A program made the position numbers and the translations under genes. DNA of 64,000 nt from Oscillospiraceae bacterium. GTDB taxonomy: Bacteria; Bacillota; Clostridia; Saccharofermentanales; Saccharofermentanaceae. Location: assembly GCA_015069205.1 (NCBI GenBank), contig SVIZ01000009.1, positions 1-64,000 on the forward strand. Reading direction: 5' to 3'. The notes below the pieces were generated by a model, which saw only the letters and a program-made list of their open reading frames with translations, searched no databases and was not told where the DNA came from. Positions 50,466 through 58,520 of the stretch are shown here, one piece after another (position 1 is the stretch's first letter; each line of letters starts with the position of its first letter).

Positions 50466-52025
50466 TTATTTCAGCATGTCTTCCGTGTAATATCCGCTGT
50501 CTATAAGGATTTCCTTGTAATTGTTTTTATCTACGAAAACAGGGTCGCAGAGATATGTATCCAGGAAATCATATCCGTTGTGAAGTGTGCCCGTATCGTT
50601 GACCTCAACAGTCTGTCCTTCAGAGATCTGCTTGACCATCTTAACGGTCCTGTCGACAAGGGTTCTGGTGTCCTTGAATACCGACATTGACTGCTTGCCG
50701 CTGATGATGTTCTTAACGTTTGCGATATCACAGTCCTGCCCGGTGATGATCGGATATGTGCCCTTGTAATATGTCTCGAGCGCCTGGGTAACGCCCAATG
50801 CGGTCGAGTCATTGGAGCAGAGCCATGCGTCGATACTCTCACCGTCCATATAATATGAGGAAATGATGTTTTCTGCTCTTGTCTGGGCATTCTCAGTCGA
50901 CCAGACATCCGTAGCAACTTCCTTAAAATCTGTCTGGCCTGAAGGGACCTTCAGAACACCCTCGTCTATATACGGCTGAAGGATATTCATTGCGCCAGAA
51001 TAGAAATACAGGGCATTCGTATCCGAGACATCTCCTGCCGTCAGCTCAATGTTATAGGTCTCGCCGTCTGATGCATTGTCGAGCCCCAGCATATTTACTA
51101 TGTACAGAGCCTGGATCTGTCCGACTGCGTAATTATCGAAAGTTACATAGTAATCTACGGGAGCATCCGTTATAAAACGGTCGTAACAGATAACCGTAAC
51201 GCCTTTATTGTGAGCTTCTTCCACAACCTTACTCAAACTTTCAGGGGAGATTGCCGCGATGATCAGGATCTTGCAGCCTTGGTTTATCTGATCCTCGATC
51301 TGTGATCTCTGAGTACTTGTGTCGTTCGAAGCAAACTGAAGATCAACGGAGAAACCCTCCGACTCAAGCGCTTGCTTAAGCATCTCACCGTCACTATTCC
51401 ATCTCATGAGATCTTTTGTAGGCATCGAGATGCCTATCTTATTCTCAACAACAGGATCCGTGACCACACCGGGATCCGGGACCGGGTCTGAACTGCCACC
51501 GCCGTTGTAGGGCTCAAGCTCAATGTTTGCAACCAGAGATTCAAGCGTTTCCTTGAACTTCTTGTCTGACTTTTTGGTGACGAGCCAATCGTCGTCTTTG
51601 AGTACGAAATCGATCGTTATCTTCTTAGTCTTGTTTGGTTTTACTTCACGGATCTCATCAAGATATTCATCAAATTCTATGTCGAAATATGATTCAGAGA
51701 TCTCTTCTGCGTCAGGATACTTAAGCTCGATCGTGACAGTTCCTTCTTTATATTTCACATCGACTTCTGATTCGGTGATCTCAAATTTGGAACAGTCCAA
51801 AACGGTTGAGAGGATCTCTGCGCGCTCGTTAAATAATGTGAAAGCCGTCTCTTCCTTTGCATCAACATATTTGGATGCATCCTTGCCTGCAAGGACCTTC
51901 GACACATAGGAGTCAAGCGCATCCTCCATGGCAGCCTTCTGCTTGGCCTTGGAAGAGGTGCATCCGGTCGAAGTCAGAAATAGACCGGCTGCCATAAATG
52001 CCGCGATTACTTTTGAAGCTTTCAT
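50466..52025 (-). CDS. Sugar-binding-like lipoprotein with extra N-terminal domain
   Basis: 519 residues. A lipobox (LTSTGC, Cys22) and an N-terminal unknown domain (about 30-175, charged, alpha/beta) precede a Pro/Asp linker (GGGSSDPVPDPG). The periplasmic-binding fold of the xylose/ChvE type follows (IGISMPTKDLMRWNSDG, LIIAAISPESLSKVV, GVTVICYDRFI, CSNDSTALGVTQAL, ITGQDCDIANV, IISGKQSMSVFKDTR). No permease or ATPase is in the window, so it may be a sensor or share a transporter. ATG 52025 lies next to GGGAGGTGGAAT; the track start is 9 codons early. Confidence 0.85.
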   Translation of the reverse strand: MKASKVIAAFMAAGLFLTSTGCTSSKAKQKAAMEDALDSYVSKVLAGKDASKYVDAKEETAFTLFNERAEILSTVLDCSKFEITESEVDVKYKEGTVTIELKYPDAEEISESYFDIEFDEYLDEIREVKPNKTKKITIDFVLKDDDWLVTKKSDKKFKETLESLVANIELEPYNGGGSSDPVPDPGVVTDPVVENKIGISMPTKDLMRWNSDGEMLKQALESEGFSVDLQFASNDTSTQRSQIEDQINQGCKILIIAAISPESLSKVVEEAHNKGVTVICYDRFITDAPVDYYVTFDNYAVGQIQALYIVNMLGLDNASDGETYNIELTAGDVSDTNALYFYSGAMNILQPYIDEGVLKVPSGQTDFKEVATDVWSTENAQTRAENIISSYYMDGESIDAWLCSNDSTALGVTQALETYYKGTYPIITGQDCDIANVKNIISGKQSMSVFKDTRTLVDRTVKMVKQISEGQTVEVNDTGTLHNGYDFLDTYLCDPVFVDKNNYKEILIDSGYYTEDMLK

Positions 52026-52104
52026 ATTCCACCTCCCGGGTAACGGGTTCATCCCCTTTTTGAATCCTTGCCTGACGGTATGTCATTTCTTCGCTCGCTC
52101 CATA

Positions 52105-52113
52105 ATTATATCA
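52105..52113 (-). promoter_or_regulatory. Extended -10 promoter of the sugar-binding operon
   Basis: TG-A-TATAAT on the minus strand (52113-52105), an extended -10 with only a weak -35. It is back to back with the tetR promoter. Confidence 0.45.
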
Positions 52114-52114
52114 G

Positions 52115-52143
52115 TTGCAGCGTACAAATAAATGTGATATCTT
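52115..52143 (+). promoter_or_regulatory. tetR promoter
   Basis: TTGCAG (52115-52120), 17-base spacer, TATCTT (52138-52143). The -10 box touches the palindrome that follows. Confidence 0.6.
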
Positions 52144-52144
52144 T

Positions 52145-52166
52145 GTTATTGAACGCGTTCAATAAC
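52145..52166 (+). promoter_or_regulatory. Perfect 22-bp palindrome, probable TetR operator
   Basis: GTTATTGAACG/CGTTCAATAAC is a perfect inverted repeat placed between the -10 box and the Shine-Dalgarno (GGAGG at 52168) of the TetR-family gene. Its size and place fit autorepression by a TetR dimer. Confidence 0.85.
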
Positions 52167-52178
52167 TGGAGGCAAACC

Positions 52179-52757
52179 ATGCAAAAAGACGAAAAACTCA
52201 ACATAACAAAAGAGAAACTGCTCGATGCCACTTTCGCTCTGATGGAAGAGACAGACGATCCGCTTAACGTCACTTCGCGCCAGATAGCAGAACGCGCAGG
52301 CGCCAAGCCCTCCATGATCAATTACTGCTTCGGTTCAAGAGAGAACCTTATCTATCAGACTTTTCAGAAGCAGTACCTGAATTTTCTGGAAGATAAAGAA
52401 ATTGCGAAGCTTATCGCTTCAGATATTACTCCCAGGGAACTGCTTAAAAAGCTTCACTTTGTTGTCGCAAAATGCCTTGTCGAAAACCCGAAATTTACGA
52501 AGGCCATCACTCCTTTTGTTCTCTTCAACAGGGACCTCTCACAGGATTCTTTCAGCTTTGCGTACGTGAAGAAACATTATGCCGGCCGCAAGACCGACAA
52601 AGAGTGCAAACTCATCGCGTATGAGATGTCATCAATGATGCAGCTGATCATATGCAGAAAAGAAGACATCAAGAAAGATTTCGGCATCGACATGAACAAA
52701 GAAAAAGAACTCAAAAAATACATCGATATGCGCATAGATCTTCTTCTCGGAGAATGA
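52179..52757 (+). CDS. TetR-family transcriptional regulator
   Basis: 192 residues. An N-terminal helix-turn-helix (KEKLLDATFALMEE...VTSRQIAERAGAKPSMINYCFGSRENLIYQTF) precedes a ligand-binding helical domain ending LDLLLGE-like (IDMRIDLLLGE). ATG 52179 lies 7 bases after TGGAGG; the track start is 37 codons early. It is followed after one base by the PPDK-like gene, so the two are one operon. Ligand unknown; an antibiotic would fit the partner enzyme. Confidence 0.92.
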   Translation: MQKDEKLNITKEKLLDATFALMEETDDPLNVTSRQIAERAGAKPSMINYCFGSRENLIYQTFQKQYLNFLEDKEIAKLIASDITPRELLKKLHFVVAKCLVENPKFTKAITPFVLFNRDLSQDSFSFAYVKKHYAGRKTDKECKLIAYEMSSMMQLIICRKEDIKKDFGIDMNKEKELKKYIDMRIDLLLGE

Positions 52758-52758
52758 C

Positions 52759-55086
52759 ATGAAATACATATTTGACTTAAGAACGATACCCGGAGAAAAG
52801 CTCAATGTATCAGGCGGAAAGGCAGCATCCTTATCGCTCATGATGAAGAACCTGAAGATGAATATTCCTATGGGATACGTCATCACCGCGGAAGGTTTCC
52901 GCGATGGAAAACTGACAGATGAAGCATCCGAAGAATTGAATGGGATTATAGCCAAACTGGATAGGCTTAAGACTTATGCCGTCAGGTCATCTGCGATAGG
53001 CGAAGACGGCGAGAATAACTCATTTGCAGGTCAGTATGAGACCATCACGGACGTTAAAGTTCCGGAGATCAGGAATGCCGTAAAACACGTCGCGGATTCG
53101 GCAAAGAGCGAACGGGTTGAAGAATATAAAACCCATAATGATATATCCGGCGGAGGCATCGGCATCGTTATCCAGGAGTTCGTAAAACCTGAGTTTGCAG
53201 GCGTTATCTTCACCTCCGACATCATCACGGGAAAAGACGATAAGATCGTCGGCAATTACGTTCACGGCGAAGGTGAGAAACTCGTATCAGGAAGCGAGAA
53301 TGCAGAAGAGTTCAGAATAGGCGCTTTAAAACTTTCTTATGAAGGCAATCCCGAGCTTGCGAGGTTTTCTAAAACGCTTCGCAGATATTCACTCGCGATC
53401 CGCTCATTTTACGGTGTCCCGATGGATATCGAGTGGGCTGTATCAGGCGGCAGAGTCTATATCCTGCAGGCACGTCCCATCACGACTTTGAAAAGGATCT
53501 CCGTAAAAGATTACGACGTCAACGGAACACGCTCAGGCTATAAGCTCCTTACCAAGACCAACGTCGGCGAGATCTTCACAAAGCCCGTAAGTCCCATGAC
53601 TTTCAGCGTTCTGGAGAAGATCAATGAGTTCCTGGGGCTCCCTGAATGGCTCGACAACATCAACGGTCAGGCATACATGAATATCTCTGTCATGTGTTCT
53701 CTGATGGTGGCTTTCGGCAAGACTCCCGAAAAAGCTTACGATACCGTAAAAGACCTTGTCGGCGGGATTCCTTCGGGCGTTGAGATCCCCATATCGCCAT
53801 TTGACAAGAAGGCCTTCAAACGCAATCTTTGGAATCTTCTTTTCCCGAAGAACAAATCAAAGCTTTCCAAAAAGGAAAAGCACGATATGGTGCTCCGTTT
53901 AGATGATATATCGGAAGAACTTATAGCTGAGATCAGAAAGATAAACGATAACACTTCACTCATGAAATACTGGGACGATGTGTTGATTCCAAAGCTTAAC
54001 GACGGACTTGCATCGATCCTGACAGAAAGCGGAATGTCACTGGTGCCTCTTTTCGGAACGCGCAAAAAGATCTCGAAGATCGCAGGCGAAGACATGGCAA
54101 ACCGCCTTTTAACAGGCTGCGTAGGTGTGCTCGCATCGATGAAGCCGGTACTTCTGTTAGAAGATGTCGCCGAAGGAAAGATGACGCGTGAAGAATACAT
54201 AAAGATCTGCGGCCACCGCTCCGTCAACGAGATGGAGCTCATGGAGCCCAGACCTTATGAAGACCCCTCCTTCCCCGACAACCTTCTGAATGACAGAAAA
54301 GATGGCGGCTTGAGCCTCCGGTCGGTCCTTGCAAACCAGGAAGCTTCATTTAAGAAAGCACTGGCTGAATTCAAGACTAAATATCCTTCAAAGAGCAAGT
54401 GGATCGACAAGGAGATCTCCAAGTTCGTTCACGCAAATGATTTCAGGGAAGACATCAGGAGCAAGGGCGTAAGGATCTTCTGCGTATTCAGGGAATACTG
54501 CCTTAAGGCCGGCAGGTTAAACGGCCTGGGAGATGACATCTTCATGCTTGGATATAAGGAAATGTTCTCTCTTTTGAAGGGCGATACTTCCGTCCTGTCA
54601 TATATTCCCGCCCGTAAACAGACATTCGAAAAGTATTGCTCCTACCCTGCTTTCCCGAACCTTGTCATCGGCCGCTTTGACGCAGATCTATGGCTGGGCG
54701 ATCCGGATAGAAGAAACGATGTTTACATCAGCGGAAGAAGTTCAAGCGAAAGCGTGTCTTCCGACGTCAAAGGCTTTGCCGGCGCCGCAGGTGTCGTCAC
54801 GGGAACGGTGCGCGTAATCGAAGATATCGATCACATCGGCGAACTCGCAGATGGCGAGATCCTCGTAACACGTGTAACCAACATCGGCTGGACTGTCGCC
54901 TTCCATAAGGTATCTGCAATCGTCACCGACATCGGCGCGCCCTTATCCCACGCAGCTATCGTTGCACGTGAATTCGGCATCCCCGCCGTTGTAGGCTGCC
55001 GCAACGCGACTACTGTTCTGAAGACAGGCGATGTAGTTACCGTTGACGGCGGATGCGGCACGGTGACGGTCATCAAACCCGGATAA
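52759..55086 (+). CDS. PEP-synthase-like enzyme resembling rifampin phosphotransferase
   Basis: 775 residues. An ATP-grasp-type N-terminal domain (VSGGKAASLSLM, TYAVRSSAIGEDGENNSFAGQYET, VIQEFVKPEFAGVIFTSD, DIEWAVSGGRVYILQARP, up to about 245) is followed by a 400-residue central region and a C-terminal swivelling His domain (GAPLSHAAIVAREFGIPAVVG, catalytic His). The PEP/pyruvate TIM barrel of PEP synthase is missing. This is the layout of rifampin phosphotransferases (about 865 residues), which use ATP to phosphorylate the drug. A shorter centre means the substrate may differ. Confidence 0.8.
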   Translation: MKYIFDLRTIPGEKLNVSGGKAASLSLMMKNLKMNIPMGYVITAEGFRDGKLTDEASEELNGIIAKLDRLKTYAVRSSAIGEDGENNSFAGQYETITDVKVPEIRNAVKHVADSAKSERVEEYKTHNDISGGGIGIVIQEFVKPEFAGVIFTSDIITGKDDKIVGNYVHGEGEKLVSGSENAEEFRIGALKLSYEGNPELARFSKTLRRYSLAIRSFYGVPMDIEWAVSGGRVYILQARPITTLKRISVKDYDVNGTRSGYKLLTKTNVGEIFTKPVSPMTFSVLEKINEFLGLPEWLDNINGQAYMNISVMCSLMVAFGKTPEKAYDTVKDLVGGIPSGVEIPISPFDKKAFKRNLWNLLFPKNKSKLSKKEKHDMVLRLDDISEELIAEIRKINDNTSLMKYWDDVLIPKLNDGLASILTESGMSLVPLFGTRKKISKIAGEDMANRLLTGCVGVLASMKPVLLLEDVAEGKMTREEYIKICGHRSVNEMELMEPRPYEDPSFPDNLLNDRKDGGLSLRSVLANQEASFKKALAEFKTKYPSKSKWIDKEISKFVHANDFREDIRSKGVRIFCVFREYCLKAGRLNGLGDDIFMLGYKEMFSLLKGDTSVLSYIPARKQTFEKYCSYPAFPNLVIGRFDADLWLGDPDRRNDVYISGRSSSESVSSDVKGFAGAAGVVTGTVRVIEDIDHIGELADGEILVTRVTNIGWTVAFHKVSAIVTDIGAPLSHAAIVAREFGIPAVVGCRNATTVLKTGDVVTVDGGCGTVTVIKPG

Positions 55087-55122
55087 GCCGTCATAAGAAA
55101 ACTCTTTTTCTCCAAAATCGAC

Positions 55123-55241
55123 TGATCAGTTTTTTGCTCATGTTTTCGGGCTCAAAAAGCTGTTCAAAAACCTGTTTTTTCCGAGAATCCACTTTTTTGC
55201 TCATGTTTTCGGGAGGATTCAGATAGGCAAAAAACTGATCA
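55123..55241. repeat. Compound direct and inverted repeat upstream of the TIR gene
   Basis: TTTTTTGCTCATGTTTTCGGG occurs at 55130-55150 and 55193-55213 (period 63). TGATCAGTTTTTTGC (55123-55137) and its complement GCAAAAAACTGATCA (55227-55241) bracket the block. No gene is seen between 55087 and 55398. It lies after the RPH-like gene stop and before the TIR promoter. Confidence 0.75.
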
Positions 55242-55311
55242 ATAATTCAATATGTTGTCTGTTCCCGAAAATCCGCATTGCAACATCTCTCCTGATGAAA
55301 CTGTATTAAGA

Positions 55312-55339
55312 TTGAGTGCTGTAACGGTATCGTTAATAA
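55312..55339 (+). promoter_or_regulatory. Possible promoter of the TIR gene
   Basis: TTGAGT (55312-55317), 16-base spacer, TAATAA (55334-55339), 60 bases before the ATG at 55399. Confidence 0.45.
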
Positions 55340-55398
55340 AATATTTCTTACTTTATGTTAATATTAAGCGAGGAATAACGACAGGAGAGGGTAGCTCC

Positions 55399-58300
55399 AT
55401 GATAGATTTTTATAATGCTTTCATTTCGTACAGACATGCTGATCTCGACTCTAAGATCGCCGAACACGTACAAAAGCAGCTCGAGCATTTCCATGTGCCT
55501 CACAAGCTTAAGAAAAAGCTCAAGCACGAAAAGATCACACGTATTTTCAGAGATAAGGACGAGCTCCCTATCACGAGCGACCTGACCGAGACGATCACCA
55601 ACGCTCTCGAAAAGGCCGAGTACCTCATCGTAATCTGCTCCACAAACACCAAGGAGTCGATGTGGGTAAAAAGAGAGATCAAGACCTTCCTTAAGACACA
55701 TACGATGGACAAGGTCCTGACGGTTCTTTGCAACGGCGAGCCTTATGAGGTTATCCCCGAGGAATTGCTCACTACCACAAAGGAATATGTTGATGAGACA
55801 GGCATGACTCATACGGTCGAAGTTCCGATCGAGCCTTTATCATGCGATTACAGACTCCCGAAGTCGACTGCCGACAAGGAAGAGCTTCCCCGTCTTGCAT
55901 CGGCACTTCTGGGCTGCTCTTATGACGAACTTCAGAGAAGAAGAAGACAGTACCGTATCAGACGTGCAACAGCGATCGTGGCTGCCGCATTTGCTGTACT
56001 TCTTGGTTTGGGAACCTATCTCGGATACACGACCAAGAAGATCAACGACAGTTATATGGCATCATTAAGGAGCCGATCTCTCTATCTGTCGAATGAAGCC
56101 GAACAGCTTCTTGCAGACGGCAAGAGAACGGATGCTCTCCAGGTAGCTCTTGCAGCACTTCCTAATGATTCACAGAAACAGATGCCTGTTACGGCTGAAG
56201 CGCAGCGTGCAATAACAGATGCTACGGGTGCGTACGAATCACTCACAGGAACCCTTAACTATACTTCTGTCTGGAATTATAAGACAACGGGCTATGTTCG
56301 TAATATCATTCTTTCAGAAAACAAGAAATATCTTGCTTCATATGATTCAGCAGGCATTGTTTACTGCTGGAATGCATATACAAATCAGCTGCTACTGGAT
56401 CTGAACACAAACGAAAAACCTGTAGATCTCCTCTTTTTGGAAGACGCTCAGCTTCTGGTAGTGTTCGCCAATCGTATCGAGTCTTATCATGTTGAGAGCG
56501 GGTCGCTTGTATGGAAATATCAAAGCGATTCAGATTATTCGTTCTTACAAGATGAGGTGGTTTTTGCTGACCACGCGGTATATCTCGATATAGGCAACGG
56601 AGAATTAGCAAAGCTTTCGGCAAAAGACGGAAGAGTTATGGACACTTATAAGGTTCAAGACGGCATTTTTACAGACTTCAACCGCCTTACTGTATCTCCA
56701 GACGGTAAAAAACTGGCTTTCGTTGATAACACCACATCTTACGGAATAGATAAGATCACTTTACTTGACACGGAAACAGGAAAACTTGCCAGTCAGGAGG
56801 TTGAAGGATATCTCTTTTCAAAACTTCAGTTCGTTGACAATGACCATCTTATCATGATTTCAGATAATGATGGATCTACATCATCTATAGCATACAGCAA
56901 CAATATTACATATGTTCAGACTGGTTATATGCAATTCTTCTGTTTCGATACATCAATGAAACAGATCTGGTCTTATGAACTTGATTACACCGATGTAATG
57001 ACTTCTTTTGGTGCTTTTGACCTTCCGGACCGTGATTCCGTACTGCTTCATGTAGGTAATCATGCTGTTATCGCCGACAAAAACACCGGAGCGATAATCA
57101 ACGACTACAAGACCAGCAGTTCTATAGTTACTGTCAATGATCACAATAAAAACGGTAACCCGGAATTTATCTGCAGACACGGAGAATATATTCTTACGCT
57201 CGGCTCTGATTCAAACCAAATGGCTTCCATTAATGTTCTGGGTGATATTGTTTCTAAAGCTATAATCTCAGACAAAATCTATACAGCTTACGATTATGGT
57301 ACTGATATCGTTTGCCACAACTACGGAATTGAAGATGATGAATGGAGTTCCATTGATGCTTACGGCGGTTTTTATACCGGAACAAGTTATCAGAAATACT
57401 GTAATGACGGGGAAAATCTTATCATTGCATCAAAAATGCATGATGTTGATATTATCAGAGTAAGTGTAATCGATATGAACACCACAGAACTTGTTTTCTC
57501 TGAAGATGTTGAATTCAAAGGCGGTTACCTGTCACATTTTGAACTTTATAACATTGATGATGAGATCTACGGATTTTTCGGCAACAATGCTTATTTGATC
57601 AATATTGATAAAGAAAGAGTGGAAGATGCTGGCATAGAATTAAGCGATCAGGATGATTTGTCCAACGGCATGATAATAAACTGCAACTTATTGCATTCTC
57701 AATTAACTGCGGAAGTATGGAAAGCCGACGGCTCAAACCACAAGGAATTCGAACCTCTTGATTTAGAAAACCTCGATTTTGTTTTATTAGGCGAACCAAT
57801 ATATGTCGAGCAGATAAATAAGTTCTTTGTGTCTGCAGGAAACCGGTTGTTTGCGGGAGATCTTGACTCTGAAACATTCGAGGAATTGGATGTTCCTGAT
57901 GACTGGTCCTTGGAAAAACGTATGAAAATTACTATAACGGCATCAGATGACGGTTCTCGTGTTTTCTTCTCTGACGGAAACATCTTTTTCGTAACAGATG
58001 AATCCTTTAAAGAACTGTACAGCACTAACTGTTTAAGCAGTCAAAGGTACGGTGCCAAATTCAGAGACGGTATTCTTTATCTGCTCTCTGATGATTATCT
58101 TATATTATATGATTCCAATGATGGATCTCTGATAAAACATGTACCTATCACTGCTTACGGAACCGGTGATATGGAAATATATTTTGATGAAAAGAACAAC
58201 CAGTTATTTATTCAGACAGAAGATCAGATATGCATTCTCGATGCAGAGACCTGGATCGAGATCGCAAGCATCGAAAATGCTTACTGTTATCACGAAGGAA

Positions 58301-58455
58301 CAGACCGCTTCTTTGTATATTCTTTTGTGTCAGAAAGAGAATGTAAACCGGGATACATTAAGCACTACACTGTCGATGAGCTGATAGAGAAGGCTCACAA
58401 TTATCTGGGTAATCAGGAAGTGCCTGCTGAATTGAAGAATAAGTACGGTATCTGA
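55399..58455 (+). CDS. TIR-transmembrane-propeller receptor-like protein
   Basis: 1018 residues from ATG 55399, 8 bases after AGGAGAGG; the track start is 49 codons early. Residues 1-130 form a TIR domain (YNAFISYRHADLD, IFRDKDELP, LIVICSTNTKESMWVKREI; Glu93 is in the place of the NADase catalytic Glu). After an Arg-rich stretch, one membrane span (189-210) puts the TIR in the cytoplasm. A helical linker (EAEQLLADGKRTDALQVALAALP) leads to about 700 residues of WD40/PQQ-like beta propeller outside. No STAND ATPase or effector lies adjacent. A surface-sensing TIR effector is inferred. The 3' half looks AT-rich. Confidence 0.85.
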   Translation: MIDFYNAFISYRHADLDSKIAEHVQKQLEHFHVPHKLKKKLKHEKITRIFRDKDELPITSDLTETITNALEKAEYLIVICSTNTKESMWVKREIKTFLKTHTMDKVLTVLCNGEPYEVIPEELLTTTKEYVDETGMTHTVEVPIEPLSCDYRLPKSTADKEELPRLASALLGCSYDELQRRRRQYRIRRATAIVAAAFAVLLGLGTYLGYTTKKINDSYMASLRSRSLYLSNEAEQLLADGKRTDALQVALAALPNDSQKQMPVTAEAQRAITDATGAYESLTGTLNYTSVWNYKTTGYVRNIILSENKKYLASYDSAGIVYCWNAYTNQLLLDLNTNEKPVDLLFLEDAQLLVVFANRIESYHVESGSLVWKYQSDSDYSFLQDEVVFADHAVYLDIGNGELAKLSAKDGRVMDTYKVQDGIFTDFNRLTVSPDGKKLAFVDNTTSYGIDKITLLDTETGKLASQEVEGYLFSKLQFVDNDHLIMISDNDGSTSSIAYSNNITYVQTGYMQFFCFDTSMKQIWSYELDYTDVMTSFGAFDLPDRDSVLLHVGNHAVIADKNTGAIINDYKTSSSIVTVNDHNKNGNPEFICRHGEYILTLGSDSNQMASINVLGDIVSKAIISDKIYTAYDYGTDIVCHNYGIEDDEWSSIDAYGGFYTGTSYQKYCNDGENLIIASKMHDVDIIRVSVIDMNTTELVFSEDVEFKGGYLSHFELYNIDDEIYGFFGNNAYLINIDKERVEDAGIELSDQDDLSNGMIINCNLLHSQLTAEVWKADGSNHKEFEPLDLENLDFVLLGEPIYVEQINKFFVSAGNRLFAGDLDSETFEELDVPDDWSLEKRMKITITASDDGSRVFFSDGNIFFVTDESFKELYSTNCLSSQRYGAKFRDGILYLLSDDYLILYDSNDGSLIKHVPITAYGTGDMEIYFDEKNNQLFIQTEDQICILDAETWIEIASIENAYCYHEGTDRFFVYSFVSERECKPGYIKHYTVDELIEKAHNYLGNQEVPAELKNKYGI

Positions 58456-58478
58456 TTTTCGAATAGTTTAGAAATACG

Positions 58479-58513
58479 GGGCGTCTCCATTCATTTGCGA
58501 GGCGCCCTTTTTT
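58479..58513 (+). terminator. Terminator after the TIR gene
   Basis: GGGCGTCTC...GAGGCGCCC stem of 9 bp (one G-U pair), then TTTTTT. It can also terminate the convergent DHH gene. Confidence 0.9.
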
Positions 58514-58520
58514 AATCTTC

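Noticed and set aside
52759-55086. Pyruvate phosphate dikinase or PEP synthase
   Set aside because: The C-terminal PEP/pyruvate TIM barrel is missing; the His domain ends the protein, as in rifampin phosphotransferase-like enzymes.
55399-58455. STAND/NLR-type defence ATPase
   Set aside because: No Walker A or NACHT/NB-ARC motif is seen between TIR and propeller; a membrane span lies there instead.
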